The notes under the pieces: generated by a model
Told to the model about the DNA's origin: nothing
Databases searched by the model: none
The model's input: the letters and a program-made list of their open reading frames with translations, nothing else
Shown: in pieces, positions 26,661-38,744 of the stretch
How positions within the stretch are numbered: position 1 is the first letter of the stretch
Layout of the letters: every line of letters starts with the position of its first letter
Translations under genes and position numbers: made by a program
From: Gonatopus flavifemur
Taxonomy: Eukaryota > Arthropoda > Insecta > Hymenoptera > Dryinidae
Direction: 5' to 3'
Assembly: GCA_018340375.1 (NCBI GenBank)
Contig: JAFFJZ010000007.1
Coordinates: 29,486,001-29,550,000, forward strand
DNA: 64,000 bases

Positions 26661-26990
26661 AAAAAACCACCGGGGAAATTTTTTACCAACCAGTGCAGGA
26701 GGCTTGATGGAAAAGTTTTACTGAAAATCTTTGAATATTCCAGTGAAGAGTTTTTCAAAGAATTTCAGAGGTGTTCGTAGTTTTTTTCAGAAAGTTTTAT
26801 CGATTTTCAGACAAACTCAGAGCTTTTCAGGGATATTCATAGATTTCCAGGGAAATTTTCAGAAGAAACGCGTGTTCAATAAGCAAGGGTTTTTCAGATT
26901 CTTTGAGATTTTTGTAGAATCTTCCAGGCTTTTTCAGTGACATCCAGAGAAATTTTCAGAGAAACGTTTTTTTACCGGGGAGGTCACATC
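26661..26990. repeat. Repeat block packed with TTTTCAG words
   Basis: Between 26755 and 26965 there are at least eight TTTCAG-type words at irregular spacing, embedded in repeated short phrases (ttttcaga, tttccaggga). The block is bounded by two similar direct phrases, AACGTAAAAAACCACCGGGG and AACGTTTTTTTACCGGGG. An open frame of 69 codons runs through it, but the repetition gives it a biased F/S/Q composition. Confidence 0.55.
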
Positions 26991-27734
26991 GGCTGGGAAG
27001 TATCCACCATGGATAAATCGCAAGGAACACAGTGGAATTCCAGTTCTTGACCAGTCAAAGGTTTCCATAGTTCTTGATTTAATTCCATCAACTGATATAA
27101 ATTTCGCAAAGGTAATTGCGGATTGTAAGAAATGCTTCCAGTACATTTTATTGGTAAAATGACTGTGAAAAACTGGGTCTTATGTAGGGATGCAAAAAAA
27201 AAAGATTGCGAACAGATTAAGACAGTTACGAAATTTCACCCGGAGAGGTTTGATAAAGTAGGACCGGGGTAAGTTTTATAAAATATATTTGTTCTCCAAA
27301 ATCTGAAAGCTCATGGATACAATGTGAAAAATAACAAACACAGTTAAAATCCAAACTCCTGAACACCCAAATTCCAGCAAACGTTTTAAAAAACTCAACC
27401 TTCAGCGTTTTCAATTTTATTCGTACCTGTTACTTTTTGTACAATACAATATTCGCAATCATTTGTATTTTCATGTACAAATCCATTTTCTAAAACTCAT
27501 AGTTTCTGTTTGATTGAAAAACTAGAAAAACCACAATAACTCAATTTCTTACTTCTATTTTTTCTCTGCTATCCTGGAAATAACTGCAGCTATCCCGTAG
27601 AAAAGTTTTCGCTGTGGAAAATTTCCATATTATTCTCCATGTTTCGAAGATGAAGTAGGGCGAAAGATAAGGAAATTTTGCTTCAACTGTCACAGTACAC
27701 CCCAAATGGTTGATATTTGGAAAGCTACAAAATT
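26991..27734. other. No recognisable feature
   Basis: Only short chance frames are present. Confidence 0.5.
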
Positions 27735-27862
27735 TAGTTCTGATATTGAAAAAACAGTTCACGCTTTGCTGATATAGCTACATTTCTCACTGATACAGCT
27801 CAAACAGTAGCTGTGACATTTGAAAAATAGTTCACGTAGCTAATTTTCAGGTTATATAATTA
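27735..27862. mobile_element. AGCT-type MITE remnant
   Basis: It contains GATATAGCTACATTT, ACAGCTCAAACAGTAGCTGTGA and ACGTAGCTAATTTT. The ends are not preserved. Confidence 0.5.
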
Positions 27863-28137
27863 TCATATCCCGAATTATTCTTCCAGTGCATCACATCAGA
27901 AAATTTGTTCACCTTTGTAACAAGAATGACGCTTCAATCATAAATTTTGCTGTACCAGGATGTTATAAAATTTCGGCTGTGGTTGACAATGCATTTATGG
28001 AGGGCATACTAATTAGAATAGTTCGAAAAATTGAATTTTGTCTCCACAAAATGAAAGAAAAAAATCTCAAGAACATCCCTGCGAAGTTTCAAAGCAAAAT
28101 TCGGACTGGTCCCAGTGTTTTGCTCATTTTTGTGTTG

Positions 28138-28308
28138 CATGTGCGTAGAATTTTGCGTCATTCTGCCACAATACACATTTTTGTGTGAAATATTCAACAC
28201 TTCTGTGTATTAATTTGTCACAATCTTGTTAAATTAACACACAAAACTGTTGAATATTTCACACAATCATGCATACTGCGTAAAAATGATGCAAAATTTT
28301 TTACTGTG
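28138..28308. mobile_element. Palindromic MITE, CACAGTAAAAAAT-ended
   Basis: The arms pair over GTGTGAAATATTCAACA / TGTTGAATATTTCACAC, and over ATTTTGCGTCATT / AATGATGCAAAAT. The right end reads TTTTTTACTGTG, related to the end of the 15557-15757 element. The left end is decayed. Confidence 0.7.
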
Positions 28309-29212
28309 CATTTCGCATCAAAGGAAGCTCGACAGGCACGGAAAGAGGAATTTTTAATTCAAAACCAGTTCTACCAGTAAGTTAAGGGTCTATTTTATAG
28401 TTCCGAAATCGCAGATTAACTGATGAGTTTCTTGATTCAAAGGATTCTTACATTTTGTTCGTTTTTTCCAAACTGTAAACACCTGTTCCCACAAATTGCA
28501 CTTTTTCGACTTGCGTAGAAAATTAAGCAAAAACTACCGATTCGATTCCGCTCAAATTTTGCATACCATAAGAAAATATGGATATAATCGATTTTGGAAG
28601 AAGTCAAAAAATGATCGTCATTCAATTTTTCATTATTTATCAGAAAAAAATGCATAATCCCAACTGTATCGAGGTTCATTTCGAGGCAAATAATGTTAAT
28701 TTCAAAAAATCATTTAGTCTTTTTGTTTGAGATAAGAATTGCAGTTATCATTTTTCACGAAAACTCGAAAAATGAGGCATTTCGAAGAAAAATTTAATGA
28801 AAAAAACTGTCTACCTTACAATTCTTTTATTTCTATCTCGGAAAATTGAAAAATTTGTTAACATTTCCGTCCGCTCGATGTATATGGGATACATGAACTG
28901 ACATTTCAAGTAATGATTTCAAGACCTAACACTCTACAGCGCGACGTTTGAATATTTAAAATGCGAGCGAATCGAGCGGAGTTCATTCACTGTACAAAAA
29001 TATGGAATTTCTCGATTGTCAATAATTCTCGCAACCACTCACGTGAAGTTTCGTAGCAAGGTGCCACACGGAGTGCACGATTGATTCATGCAACCTTTCC
29101 ATCACTTAATGGATCTAATTTTATTTCTCAAGATTTCGATTTATCGTTCGAAAATATAAAGCTTGACAAAAAGCTTCTTAAAACCGCAGCTAAATCGAGA
29201 CAGATTTTCCAT
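28309..29212. other. No recognisable feature
   Basis: This is AT-rich. A GCGAGCGAATCGAGCGGAG fragment near 28963 is related to the 25.8-kb repeat. No gene signal. Confidence 0.45.
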
Positions 29213-29344
29213 CACAGAATATGTTGAGGTTTTCATCTGTTCATTTTGTATACAAAATGAATAACTACATTCATGTAAACTGAACAAAATTTTTTTGATC
29301 ATATTACAATAAAACATGTTGAAACAACAAACATTTTCTCAGTG
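29213..29344. mobile_element. Decayed MITE related to the AACAAAA family
   Basis: The right end GTTGAAACAACAAACATTTTC is followed by TCAGTG, complementary in type to the CACNGAGAAAACTG starts at 18795 and 58968. The left end (CACAGAATATGTTG) is only a plausible match. Confidence 0.4.
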
Positions 29345-29939
29345 AACATATAGTTTATATGCATTTCTCGTACAAAAATGAAATAAGAATTGCAAATCAA
29401 ATTTCAATCCACTTGATTTCACACTTGGTTTCACGATTCTGGTTTTTTTTTTAAATAATATAATTTCGTAGATCGGAGGATTCCTTTCAAAACACTTCAT
29501 AACCGCATATTGCGTTAAAATTTGATTGCTCCAAAGTTTACCAATCATACACAGAAAAAGTCAATAGACTCTCTTTTCGTTCACAAAACCATGAGTGTGT
29601 CATCGAATTCAGAGTTTGTGCTTTTTGTTCTCTCAATCAAGTTATTGTTTTAAACCAGAATCTCTACATCCATGAATCAAACTCAATATTAAATTCCACA
29701 GTTTTATCTGTACCCTGACAATGCATATATGCCGTTCTATTGATGACACATAAAACTTCGATTTATGAACAAACGAAAATTCGGCAAATATTCTCAAAGA
29801 CTAATCGAATTTTCTCATATACACGTGTTTATACGTGCAAATATAAGGATATTTCGTGGAAAATCAATTAAATTTGATATTGTATCATCGAAAATGCTAA
29901 AACACAAAGCAGGCGGAAGAATTTGTTTCTTCATTGTTT
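29345..29939. other. No recognisable feature
   Basis: A frame of 131 codons at 29765-30160 (+) extends into the next repeat and looks like a chance product of the composition. Confidence 0.45.
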
Positions 29940-30045
29940 TTAAGAGAATTGATTCTCTTTTATACAAATTATATCGAATTTTTAGCGATATTTTATACAA
30001 ATCTATAAAAAAGAATCGATTCTGTTTGAGAACCGGTATTGCGAG
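29940..30045. repeat. Dispersed repeat O, copy 1
   Basis: It shares, in order, atatcgaatttttagcgata, then ttttatacaaatctataaaa, then gattctgtttgagaaccg with copies at 32262-32340 and 33985-34060. No termini were identified. Confidence 0.5.
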
Positions 30046-32029
30046 TTTGGGAACTAGTTCTGAACTAGTTAAGAATTACTTTAATCTAATTTATAAAACT
30101 AGAGCCCAAGATTACTTTTGTCGAATAGTGAAATTGTTTATAACAAAAGTTCCACTTTAAGAAGAGAAACCTGCTGTTACTCGTAGTATGTAATTTATTA
30201 TTTTTATATAATTTGTGTACAGTTCTTGTCACTTCCACAAGTTTTTAGTTCTCAAAGTTGGTTAGATTTTAATTATCGGGTCACATCTTTCAATGATTTC
30301 GAAGAGTGGGTGGGAAACACTGGATTCGTTCATTTCACGCGTCAAAGAAATATGAGGTTTTCCAAACGACCTTCATCCGCGGAGGTAATAATTATAAAAC
30401 GAAAAAGTTATGTGTGTAAAGAGTGATTCAATTCACCGTAGAAAATGATTAAAAAAAAATTAATATTCACGATAAATGAATTTTTCCATAGACGAATAAA
30501 AACATTCGTTGCTCTTATTACGGAGAATAACTTCGATAAAATTCTGGTTTTTTTTCACGTATTGTTCTTGCCGTGTGCCAAAATGAATTTCCATTCAACT
30601 TGATAGAATGGTTTGAATCTGGGGAAGGTGTTGAATGGTAAGGACATCGGAAGGGACAAAAAAGCAGCACAGGTCCATTATAACATTCGTTATTACCGGC
30701 GCCGAAATGATTCGGAAGGCCTCCAATAGGTAGCATGAGATACGCCGTTTCGACCCTGTTGTGCGACGAGCAGATGGGACGCTTTATTTGATATTTGACA
30801 CTGCAGCGTGCGTTTCCAAGCGTTCTATGGATGTCAGTGAACTCACGAATGCTCAGTCTATACGTTTCCTTTCTCAAGAATTAATTATGAACTATTCCAC
30901 ATTTTTGTTTGTTGCTTTTAACGATTTTCAAATGACGCTATCACTAGCAGCCGATTTTCATGAATTTTTCATAGAAAAATTTTATTAAAGATTCAAGCGC
31001 TTCAAAACCCTGCTCATTTCAACTTTATTATCATAAAATTTGCTTCAAATCTGAATTATTGAGTTTTTATCCGTATATTTGATAGATTTTCTTTTGTTAA
31101 AACGCTCCGTTTTATGTTACGGAAGTTTGAAACGGATTAGTCATCGATTAACACAATATTCAACAGATAAAGACTAAAAATCTGGCAGTACATTCTTTGA
31201 ATGATATTTCCAGTTCCAAGGAGTTGATTGGAGAACATGAATAACGATAATTCATCAGATTTTGCGAGTTTAAATTTTCGTTTCGTTTCTGTGAACGAAA
31301 CGAACTTGTTGGAAAATGAAGAGCGAATTTTGTTGTAACATATTTCACAAATTTTTCATTCGTTCGATTTTGTCTGTCTAGGAAAAATTCTGCACACAAA
31401 GAAGATTATAAAATAGTGATAGGTGAAATTTAACAATATCACTATTTTTTACTCAACAAAATTATCGAGTTTCTGTTGAACGTTGGAAAAGATCGATCGA
31501 AACTAGATACAAGCTTTATTAAAGATATCTTTCCACACCATAGTTGATGTATTTTACCGATAAAATGTATCTGTTACCAATTTTAATGGACTATTGAAAA
31601 TTTGAACACCGGATACCATTTCCATCTAATGAGCTTCCATGTAACAGAAAATTTACCTCTAATTCGAAAACAAAGAATCAAATTAGGGAAGAAAAGATCA
31701 AGAACAAAGCTTCTGATATTCTCTAAATGGTTAGTTAAGCTTTTGTAAACTTCATCATGATTGACAGATGAATTTTTGTCTGCTGATAGAACAATAGTTA
31801 CAAAAGACTGATTAACCGTTTGTAGAATATCGGAGATACCCAAAATGAGTAATGGAAATTACTGAAAAGAGCGATATCGCTGTAATCGCATATATCTTCG
31901 GTAATGAGGAAACAAAGGACCGTCGTTCAACATACGATACAATCAAAAATTTCACAGACTTTCTCATAGTCTTCGAGTTCATGGTTATTCGTTCTTAATG
32001 ATTTGAAACGAAAAACAAAAAATTCCTGA
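30046..32029. other. No recognised gene
   Basis: The stretch at 30.6-30.8 kb is GC-richer than average and is open on the minus strand for 119 codons (30518-30877). The peptide contains clustered Cys and Pro but matches nothing I know. The remainder is AT-rich and unstructured. Confidence 0.4.
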
Positions 32030-32125
32030 CAAAAAACTCAATATAAAACTATATAGAATTTGTATCGAGTTTATATATAATTTTTTTATAGAATTTATAT
32101 ACAAAACTCTATACAGCCGTGAACA
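32030..32125. repeat. Dispersed TATATAA repeat, copy 1
   Basis: A run of related phrases (tttatatataatttttttat, aatttatatacaaaactcta) ends 'cagccgtgaacacttg'. Similar phrases lie at 33536-33662 and 34072-34165. Confidence 0.45.
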
Positions 32126-32261
32126 CTTGTACGAATTTTTCAAAAGAATTTTATTGTACACTTTCGCCCGAGAAATATGCCGAATCAGACATGAGAATAA
32201 AAAAAATGCACACGAGAACTGAAGAAGAAAACGTAGTGATGTAGAATCTTGAAAGAATCTC

Positions 32262-32340
32262 TGCTTCTTTATACAGAATATATCAAATTTTTATCAATAA
32301 TTTATACAAATCAATGAAAAAGACTTCCATTAGGAAGTCA
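32262..32340. repeat. Dispersed repeat O, copy 2
   Basis: It matches the 29940 copy over atatatcaaatttttatca and aatttatacaaatcaatgaa. Confidence 0.45.
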
Positions 32341-33535
32341 TGACATACCACATTCGAGAAGGAATATAACGAAAATCATCAGTGCGCAAATATACGTTCC
32401 AACAATAAAGCATTATCCATTTTGTTTAAATGAAAAATAAAAAAACCAACACAACACATACACATACACATAAATTCACGCACAAGTATTTGATTTCTTC
32501 TTCAACAAACTTTTTCACGTACCATCGGAAACTTGAGAATAAGTTGATTCAATCGCAAAGAACAATTTGCGAAGAATGTATAATGTAACACAAGTTGTAA
32601 TTACAGGACACGTTGTTTGTCATCGCATCAGGATGAATGAAATGTATGTTTCAGACAGTCTCGTTATGTGGGAAACAGGTTGTAAGGAGGCAGATGCGTG
32701 CGCGTGACCACAGAAGAGAATCTATTGAATTTTGTATCGGAGTGCACAAATCTTCTTGTATGTAAAAAAGGAAAATAGGATGAGGGAATAGAGAGATGCA
32801 CTCACAGCTGTTAGTATTGTCCGTTGTGATTCTTTGTTACTATCCTCGTCGTCACAATTCCACTGTTCACAGGTATCCTTTTCGGTTTCGTAGCACAACA
32901 CCACTATGAACACCACTTTTTCCTTATGAACGCTGAAGGAAATCTTATTTCTCTCGATACCGGTAACTTTACGAACCTGAGCACCGAAACTCGAAGCATA
33001 CCGGACAACCTTACCCTGACGACTCACTCATCTCACTGACTGCTTTCGCTCTGTGCTTGTTTTGGCAGGCACAAGGCAGGCAATGTGGTGGGAAGGAAAG
33101 GAAGGGATGTATGTAAGTTGTATGTGTGTTTGTGTACGGACGGGAACGTCACAACTTTACCCTCTTCATTGTGATTCTTCTCTGTACGTTGTCCGCCTAT
33201 TTCTAAATTCTGTGTGCTCACAATTTTTACCCTGTTGTTAATTGTCCACGTTTCACGTAGTAGGTCCGTTTTTGTTTCCGTTGGAAAATGCATTGTGATT
33301 ATTCATGTGTTTGAAGAATAAGGTTTCTTTGAGGAAATGAAAGGTTTTTTAACATGCGGTTGATTCTTTATTCTCTTGGAATTATAAAGCGGTGTATCGG
33401 AAGATACAATGACACGTTGGCTCATGAAATTCTGGATTAAAATCAAGTTTGAATTGTGTATGCTGGTGATGAGCGATGTTTCTCATACGAAGTCTCGATA
33501 TCTTATGAAGTTCGATCAAACCCCATGTGCGAGGA
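32341..33535. other. No confirmed gene; possible 5' exon on the minus strand
   Basis: The area 32.8-33.25 kb is GC-richer than its flanks. On the minus strand an ATG at 33030 reads M-S-E-S-S and then meets a donor-like GGGTAAGG at about 33015. An alternative minus frame, 33027-32722, is open for 101 codons. Neither resembles a protein I recognise. I see no promoter element that would settle it. Confidence 0.2.
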
Positions 33536-33662
33536 TGTTCAAAATTATATATAATTTGTATATAATCCAATATAGGTTATATATAATTTTTATATAAATT
33601 ATATACAAACTATATCAAATTTTCATATAAATGTATAAAAATTATACAGAACTGTGAAAAGT
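33536..33662. repeat. Dispersed TATATAA repeat, copy 2
   Basis: It contains repeated ATTATATATAATTT and TTATATACAAACTATATC phrases, ending 'cagaactgtgaaaag', as in copy 1. Confidence 0.45.
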
Positions 33663-33984
33663 TTTCTACACGGGTGGTTTCGATAGATGTTTTATCGAAA
33701 TTAATAGGAGTTCGATGAATTCAAAAGCAAACATCGATCCTCCCAAACAACAAGCATCACTGACGTAAATACCATTTACATGAACTATAAACGGTTTGAA
33801 TAGGATTGTTCAGTCGAATTATGTTATCGAGGAATGAATAATCTTCAGTCAATGGAAAATTTTTAGGAAATGGACAACATCGCTGAAAACATTGTTTTAT
33901 CCAATTATGTATTAATCCGTGATATATTAATCGGTTTTGAAGATTTTTGAATTTCTATCACCCCCACGTAACTGCAGTGATATC

Positions 33985-34165
33985 AAATTTGAATAAATAT
34001 TCTCTACAAATCTATAAAAAACAGATTCAATTCTGTTTAAAAAACCGCATCACTACTCAAGTGGAAGAATTTCCAAATTCATATACGATTCATATATAAT
34101 TCCAATATGATTTATTTGTGATTCTATACAAATTATATATAATTTTGAAAGTCTTTTCAGTAGGG
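33985..34165. repeat. Repeat O copy 3 followed by TATATAA repeat copy 3
   Basis: 33985-34060 carries the O phrase (tctacaaatctataaaaaac, then attctgtttaaaaaaccg). 34072-34165 carries ctatacaaattatatataat. Here the two repeats are only about 12 bp apart, so they may be parts of one longer element. Confidence 0.45.
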
Positions 34166-34224
34166 CAGTCTCCCGTTCAGGCGCAAAGCAATTCGAATAT
34201 AGGAGTGAAGCAATCTAATTCTCT

Positions 34225-34367
34225 CTAGAGGTGCACGATATTTCAATATTTCATAAGGACAAAATTTTTCAAAAGTCTCTTTTATCGATATCTTATAAAA
34301 TTCAATATAAACTTGACGAAGTTTCTATAAAAAATATCGATACTGTGAAATATCCACGTGCACGTCC
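34225..34367. mobile_element. 143-bp hAT-like hairpin MITE
   Basis: The left end CTAGAGGTGCACGATATTTC and the right end GAAATATCCACGTGCACGTCC are inverted repeats. The flanks aattctct (34217-34224) and aattcact (34368-34375) match at 7 of 8 bases, consistent with a hAT-type 8-bp duplication. The interior halves also pair (atatcgat and related stretches). Confidence 0.7.
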
Positions 34368-34540
34368 AATTCACTCGTTCTCCTCATATCCATAGTTTAC
34401 CGATCATTATTGATTCGTAAAAATTGAAAAAATCGAAAAAATTGTATATCCTTCCAATAAACCATGAATTGTACAAAGCTCTTGTTTTTGCTTTTGATAA
34501 GTGATAGAGCATTAACAGTCAAAGTCAATGAACGAATAAA

Positions 34541-35047
34541 AAAAAAAATTCAACCTTTCGAGCAACCATACCCTATTAGAAGGATAGTAACCTTTATTAG
34601 AAAATTGGAGAATATTTCTTAAAATCTAAGAATTTTTCTTAAGTTCGTAATAAACATAAAACGGTTCAGATTTCTCTTGAATATTGCTCGAAAAACAGTA
34701 AAAAATTATCAATACTTAACAAATAATAAAAACAAATATGAAGTTTCCAAAAGTCGTGCATGAAATATTACAAAGTGAATAACAAAATTCTGTAACTTGA
34801 AAATAGGATTTCAAAATTTTGTTATTCACTTTGTAGAATTTCATGCGCGACTTTTGGAAACTTCATATTTGTTTCTATGAGTTGTTAAGTATTGATAATT
34901 TTTCATTGTTTTTTCGAGTTATATTCAGGAGAAATCTGAACCGTTTTATGTTTATTACGAACTTAAGAAAAATTCTTAAATTTTTAGGAATATTCTCCAA
35001 TTTTCTATTAAAGATTACTATCCTTTCGAGCTGCATTTTTCTCCGTA
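34541..35047. mobile_element. Largest family A palindrome, left end decayed
   Basis: The arms 34563-34785 and 34810-35045 are nearly complementary. They share tcaatacttaaca, atatgaagtttcc and ttattcactttgta words across the axis. The right end TGCATTTTTCTCCG matches family A, but the left terminus has been lost. Confidence 0.75.
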
Positions 35048-35072
35048 TATAATAGAAATATACCGGGTCTTT

Positions 35073-35275
35073 CACAGTAAAAAAAGGGAACAGCTGTGGC
35101 AGCTACTCACTTTTTTAGCACCCTTTTTTCACCGCTGTATCTAAATCTTGTAGCTATTTTTTACCAAAGTAGGAAATCTGTAACTGCACGGATTTTGTGG
35201 TTGATATTTGGATAGCCAAATAATTTAGCTGTTGAATTTTCGCTGTGGTAGCTACATTTCTTGCTCCACCGCTCA
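35073..35275. mobile_element. AGCT-type MITE
   Basis: It starts CACAGTAAAAAAAGGGAAC and continues CAGCTGTGGCAGCTAC, CTTGTAGCTATT, GATAGCCAAATAATTTAGCTG and GCTGTGGTAGCTACATT. The right terminus is not preserved. It abuts the 34541-35047 palindrome within about 25 bp. Confidence 0.6.
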
Positions 35276-36188
35276 GTAAGTAGAATTCACTGAAAATACT
35301 CCGCAAGCGTACTCTGTAATCAAAACGCAATGACTTTTGTTTGCAAAATTTTATTTGAGGCTTAGTTTTTGAGTTTTTGCAATGCGGTTGGCGGGGGGAG
35401 GGGGGAGAAGTGAAAGATTACGGCAAACGAGTCAGTTGAGGTTTGGCGAACGAGTTTTGACTCGTATGAAAATGAAATTTTAAAACCTAGAGCCCTAGTA
35501 ATTACTCAACACGCATCAAATACTGGAATATCGGCACATCTACTTCCAATCCATCAAGAAGATGGAGGAAGCAAATACTTGGTAGTATGAGGATGAGGTA
35601 TCGGAACGCAACTACGTAAATAATACCGGTACATTGACGTCTGTTTGTAATATTGAGTGAGTTGATTCATTTTGATTAAGTACTGGGTTGATCTAGATTT
35701 ATTAAGCTAGGGACGTGGGTTTGTCAGAGTTGATTTAATATCAGCCAAAATCTGGCTGTTTTCGAAACCTAGTATTGTTTGATATCTGTCAGACGAATGG
35801 CTACAAATGAAAAATCATTTCTGCCAGGATGTGTTATATCAATCCTTATCAATATTGACCGGGTTATTCATCTCTGGCAATTTTTACATGGGAAGTTTTT
35901 AAGCTTCCAATGTTTATGGAGTCTCTGATCACGATTTCACAATAATGGAACAAGAATTCAATATGGTGGGTTGAATATGACGGATTGGAATTGAAAAGTT
36001 CTTCGAATGTATCTGAGAATCATGAGGCAGGGGATCATGGATGGGAAATATTGCTGTGTATTGTTCAATTAGTATTATACAATCATTCTCGCAAAATTAT
36101 CACTGCTACATTTTGTCGTTAAATATATATGAACCACAAAATTTGTGCTGCGACAGCTACGAATTTTTTCTTTGGCATCCGATAAATG
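35276..36188. other. No recognisable gene
   Basis: A G-rich stretch (ggcggggggaggggggag) lies at about 35390-35408. A short AGCT-type scrap (CTGCGACAGCTACGAATT) is at 36148-36166. Words such as cagccaaaatctggctg near 35745 recall the CCAAGC repeats. Confidence 0.45.
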
Positions 36189-37060
36189 CCCATATAAAAA
36201 TATTTAGGTTCCGCCAATGCTGACAATAGAATATAGCTTGGCGGGATGTTGACAGCCAAGGCTTGGCAAACAATTATAATGTTGCACCGATATCGGTATT
36301 CAACGAATTTAGGTTATCAGCCTACCATTGATTCACAATTCCGCCAGGCTTGGCGCTTGCCGGGATCATCCGTGGTCCAACATTGACCGAACGATAGATT
36401 CTATTGAAAGTGAGGATCTTTTGGAACGTGGTTGAATATTGCCACAAACTTTGGTCTAGTCGAGATAAAAATGAGTTTTCGATGTAGCGCCAATCATTGG
36501 TAATAGCATGGCTCAATATTAGCATGCTCCTTAATTTTGACTTTTGATGGCTAAATAGTTAGCTAAGTTACCGATCGAGTGTTTCCCCCGAGTATTGAGA
36601 GATGTTTTTACAAGCAATAAATATGACTCAAATAATTCTCTGGAAGAACAGTCAATCGTTCTTTGTTACAGGTTACACCAGAGAGCTTCTACTGCCGATC
36701 CATATTGTGTATACTCCTCATGGCAAACTTTAGCGACAAAAGAAAAACCGAGTTGTCTACAGATAAATCAAGAAAACACAATAAGGTCCCAAATAATACA
36801 TATTGGGAATTGTGAAATGCGCATACATATTTTTACAGTTTTATCATTGGCGCAAGATTGATAGACCAATTTTTTTATCGTTTGACAATGATGGTCTATC
36901 TCATCGCCATTTCTGCACCAATGATGGGGCTTCATTGGAAAAACACATTGATAAATCATGAAATGATGTTATCATTCCGGTGTTGCGCCATACTTGGTTG
37001 CCAAGCTTCGGCTATACCTTATCTACTTTGCGCCATGCTAGCGCCGATTTCTGTATGGGT
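36189..37060 (-). mobile_element. Left inverted arm (about 870 bp)
   Basis: The arm is collinear, in reverse complement, with 42187-43082. The outer end reads CCCATATAAAAATATTTAGG. Further in are the matched blocks gccaaggcttggc, cgttccaaaagatcc (reversed), caaagtttgtggcaatattc (reversed) and the 36768-36959 stretch. The two arms look about 90% identical in the inner part and more diverged outside, judged by eye. The 117-codon frame at 36858-37211 runs out of the arm and is not conserved as protein. Confidence 0.85.
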
Positions 37061-37859
37061 GGCTATCGCTGCTAGTTGTCATTCGCGCCGTGCACTACTA
37101 CGAACTAATTATGGATTTGTTTTCCAAAAACTGTTGGCAGTGAACTTTTTTCATGAAATTTTCAACATCTTCTTGAATTTCTTTTCACTTTTGAGACATC
37201 TAGAATGCTAACTAGTGTCTCAAAGTGGAGAAGTCCCCGAAACTCTTCGTGGACAAACAATAACTTCCTCGAATCGGAGGACGGAATCCATCCGTGAAGT
37301 GAGACAGATTTTCTTCCGTGTTCAGAATTATGCTCGATTTCGGATAACCTTTTCAAGTTTTTATGAGATATCTGCGTAATTTGATAAACGCTTCCAACCG
37401 GGATGTAACTGAATTTCCTCATGTTTTCCAAAGTTGAATGGTTAGGAATATAAGAAACATGGCAATTATGAACGCTTTATCTAAATCCTATGAGGCTCTA
37501 ATGAGATACGCCTTATTTGTAACTCATTTTCCACGATTTCATCCCAATTTATCCAGGCCGTACAGCTCTGTATTATATCGTCGCTAAGATTTCCGTTGGA
37601 AAACCAAATGAGATGATAATAGGGGTTTAAGTAGGGTTAATTTAAGACCCATTGTAGTCTGAAAAGTCTACAAGGCATGATTCGAAATTGACACTTTTTT
37701 GAGAGCAGGAAGATTCGCGTCGAGAACTTGAAAAATAATGTTCATTCATTATTTTTATCCTTTATAAGACATGATTTTAGGGATTTAGTTTCGCATCAAA
37801 TGAAAGAAACTGGAAGGAAATTTTTATCTTGCAAATAGAATTAAACAAGATATCTATTG
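37061..37859. other. Interior of the inverted pair, no recognisable gene
   Basis: Only short frames are present. Confidence 0.45.
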
Positions 37860-38079
37860 AAATATGTATTGAACGTTGCACCGAGGCGAGACCGAGACTG
37901 ACAAACGAGACCAGAAGCATATCTTAGTTCATTATGTCCACAATATCAAAATGATTCATTATTCCGTTTCATTATGTACAAAATTGGGAATTCATGCAGT
38001 AAATATCTGATTGGAATATGTGAGAATTGAGATAATCGATTATTTTCCAGTCTCGACGAGAATCTCGTGTGCATCCCTA
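37860..38079. mobile_element. hAT-like remnant (right end only)
   Basis: The right terminus TCTCGTGTGCATCCCTA complements the usual TAGGGATGCA-type hAT start. TCTCG/CGAGA words occur on both sides (gcgagaccgagactg, then gtctcgacgagaatctcg). The left terminus is missing. Confidence 0.45.
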
Positions 38080-38284
38080 CTCAGATTCGGAGATTGAGCA
38101 TTTTTGAATTTTTTGAAAAATCCGAATATTTCGGAAGTAGGGTAGACTGGGTACGGTTATAACATTTTTACTTCAATCCCTTGTGAAAATTTCATTACTG
38201 CAGTCAGATAAAAGCTAAATAGTGTTTTAAATAGAACATATATTTGTTTATCAAATGTAGATGCATTTGTTCCGCGTAGATGCA

Positions 38285-38572
38285 CACTTTAAAAAAAACT
38301 TCGGGAAAATTCCAGTACCATACTGGAAGCAATCAACCTGTACATTTGTACTCAAAAGATATATTCAAATCATGAAAATTCCAGTACACTGATCGGAAAA
38401 TTCTTGTATTTACACTGGAAAATTGAAGTGAAAAACATGGAATTTCGTGTAAAATACGGAAAAATTCCGGTACAACAGGGATTTTCTTATACGTAAACTG
38501 AGGAATTCGTCATGAACATAAATTTTCCAGTTCCTGGGTACCGAAAAATTCCAATCTTCTTTCAACAGTGCA
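38285..38572. mobile_element. MITE rich in AAATTCCAGTAC
   Basis: The left part (GCACACTTTAAAAAAAACTT, then CGGGAAAATTCCAGTACC) pairs with the right part (GGTACCGAAAAATTCCAATC, then TTCAACAGTGC). The interior repeats tccagtac, gaaaattcc and tacactgg words. It may sit inside a further element bounded by GTAGACTGGGTACGG (about 38143) and the related GTTACAACCGACC phrase (about 38614). Confidence 0.5.
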
Positions 38573-38744
38573 ATTAGGGTTTAGAACAAGGATAATTATG
38601 ATGGCTATTCAAATGTTACAACCGACCACAACCTCAAGAGGGTAGTAACAGGAGGGTGGGGTCGAGTGTAACACTGATCAAAAATATTTGAAAACCGATA
38701 GGAAAATACAATTTATTGGCACACAGTTACAGTTGAGATTCGTT

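Noticed and set aside
29765..30160. 131-codon plus frame
   Set aside because: It overlaps dispersed repeat O and has F/I/K-rich composition. Such a length is expected by chance here.
30518..30877. 119-codon minus frame in a GC-richer patch
   Set aside because: No domain, no splice context and no recognisable relative. Mentioned only in the block note.
36768..36959. 63-codon minus frame open in both inverted arms (also within 42230-42520 on plus)
   Set aside because: The copies differ mostly by amino-acid-changing substitutions, and the frame is not bounded by a conserved start. It fits neutral divergence of a non-coding arm.
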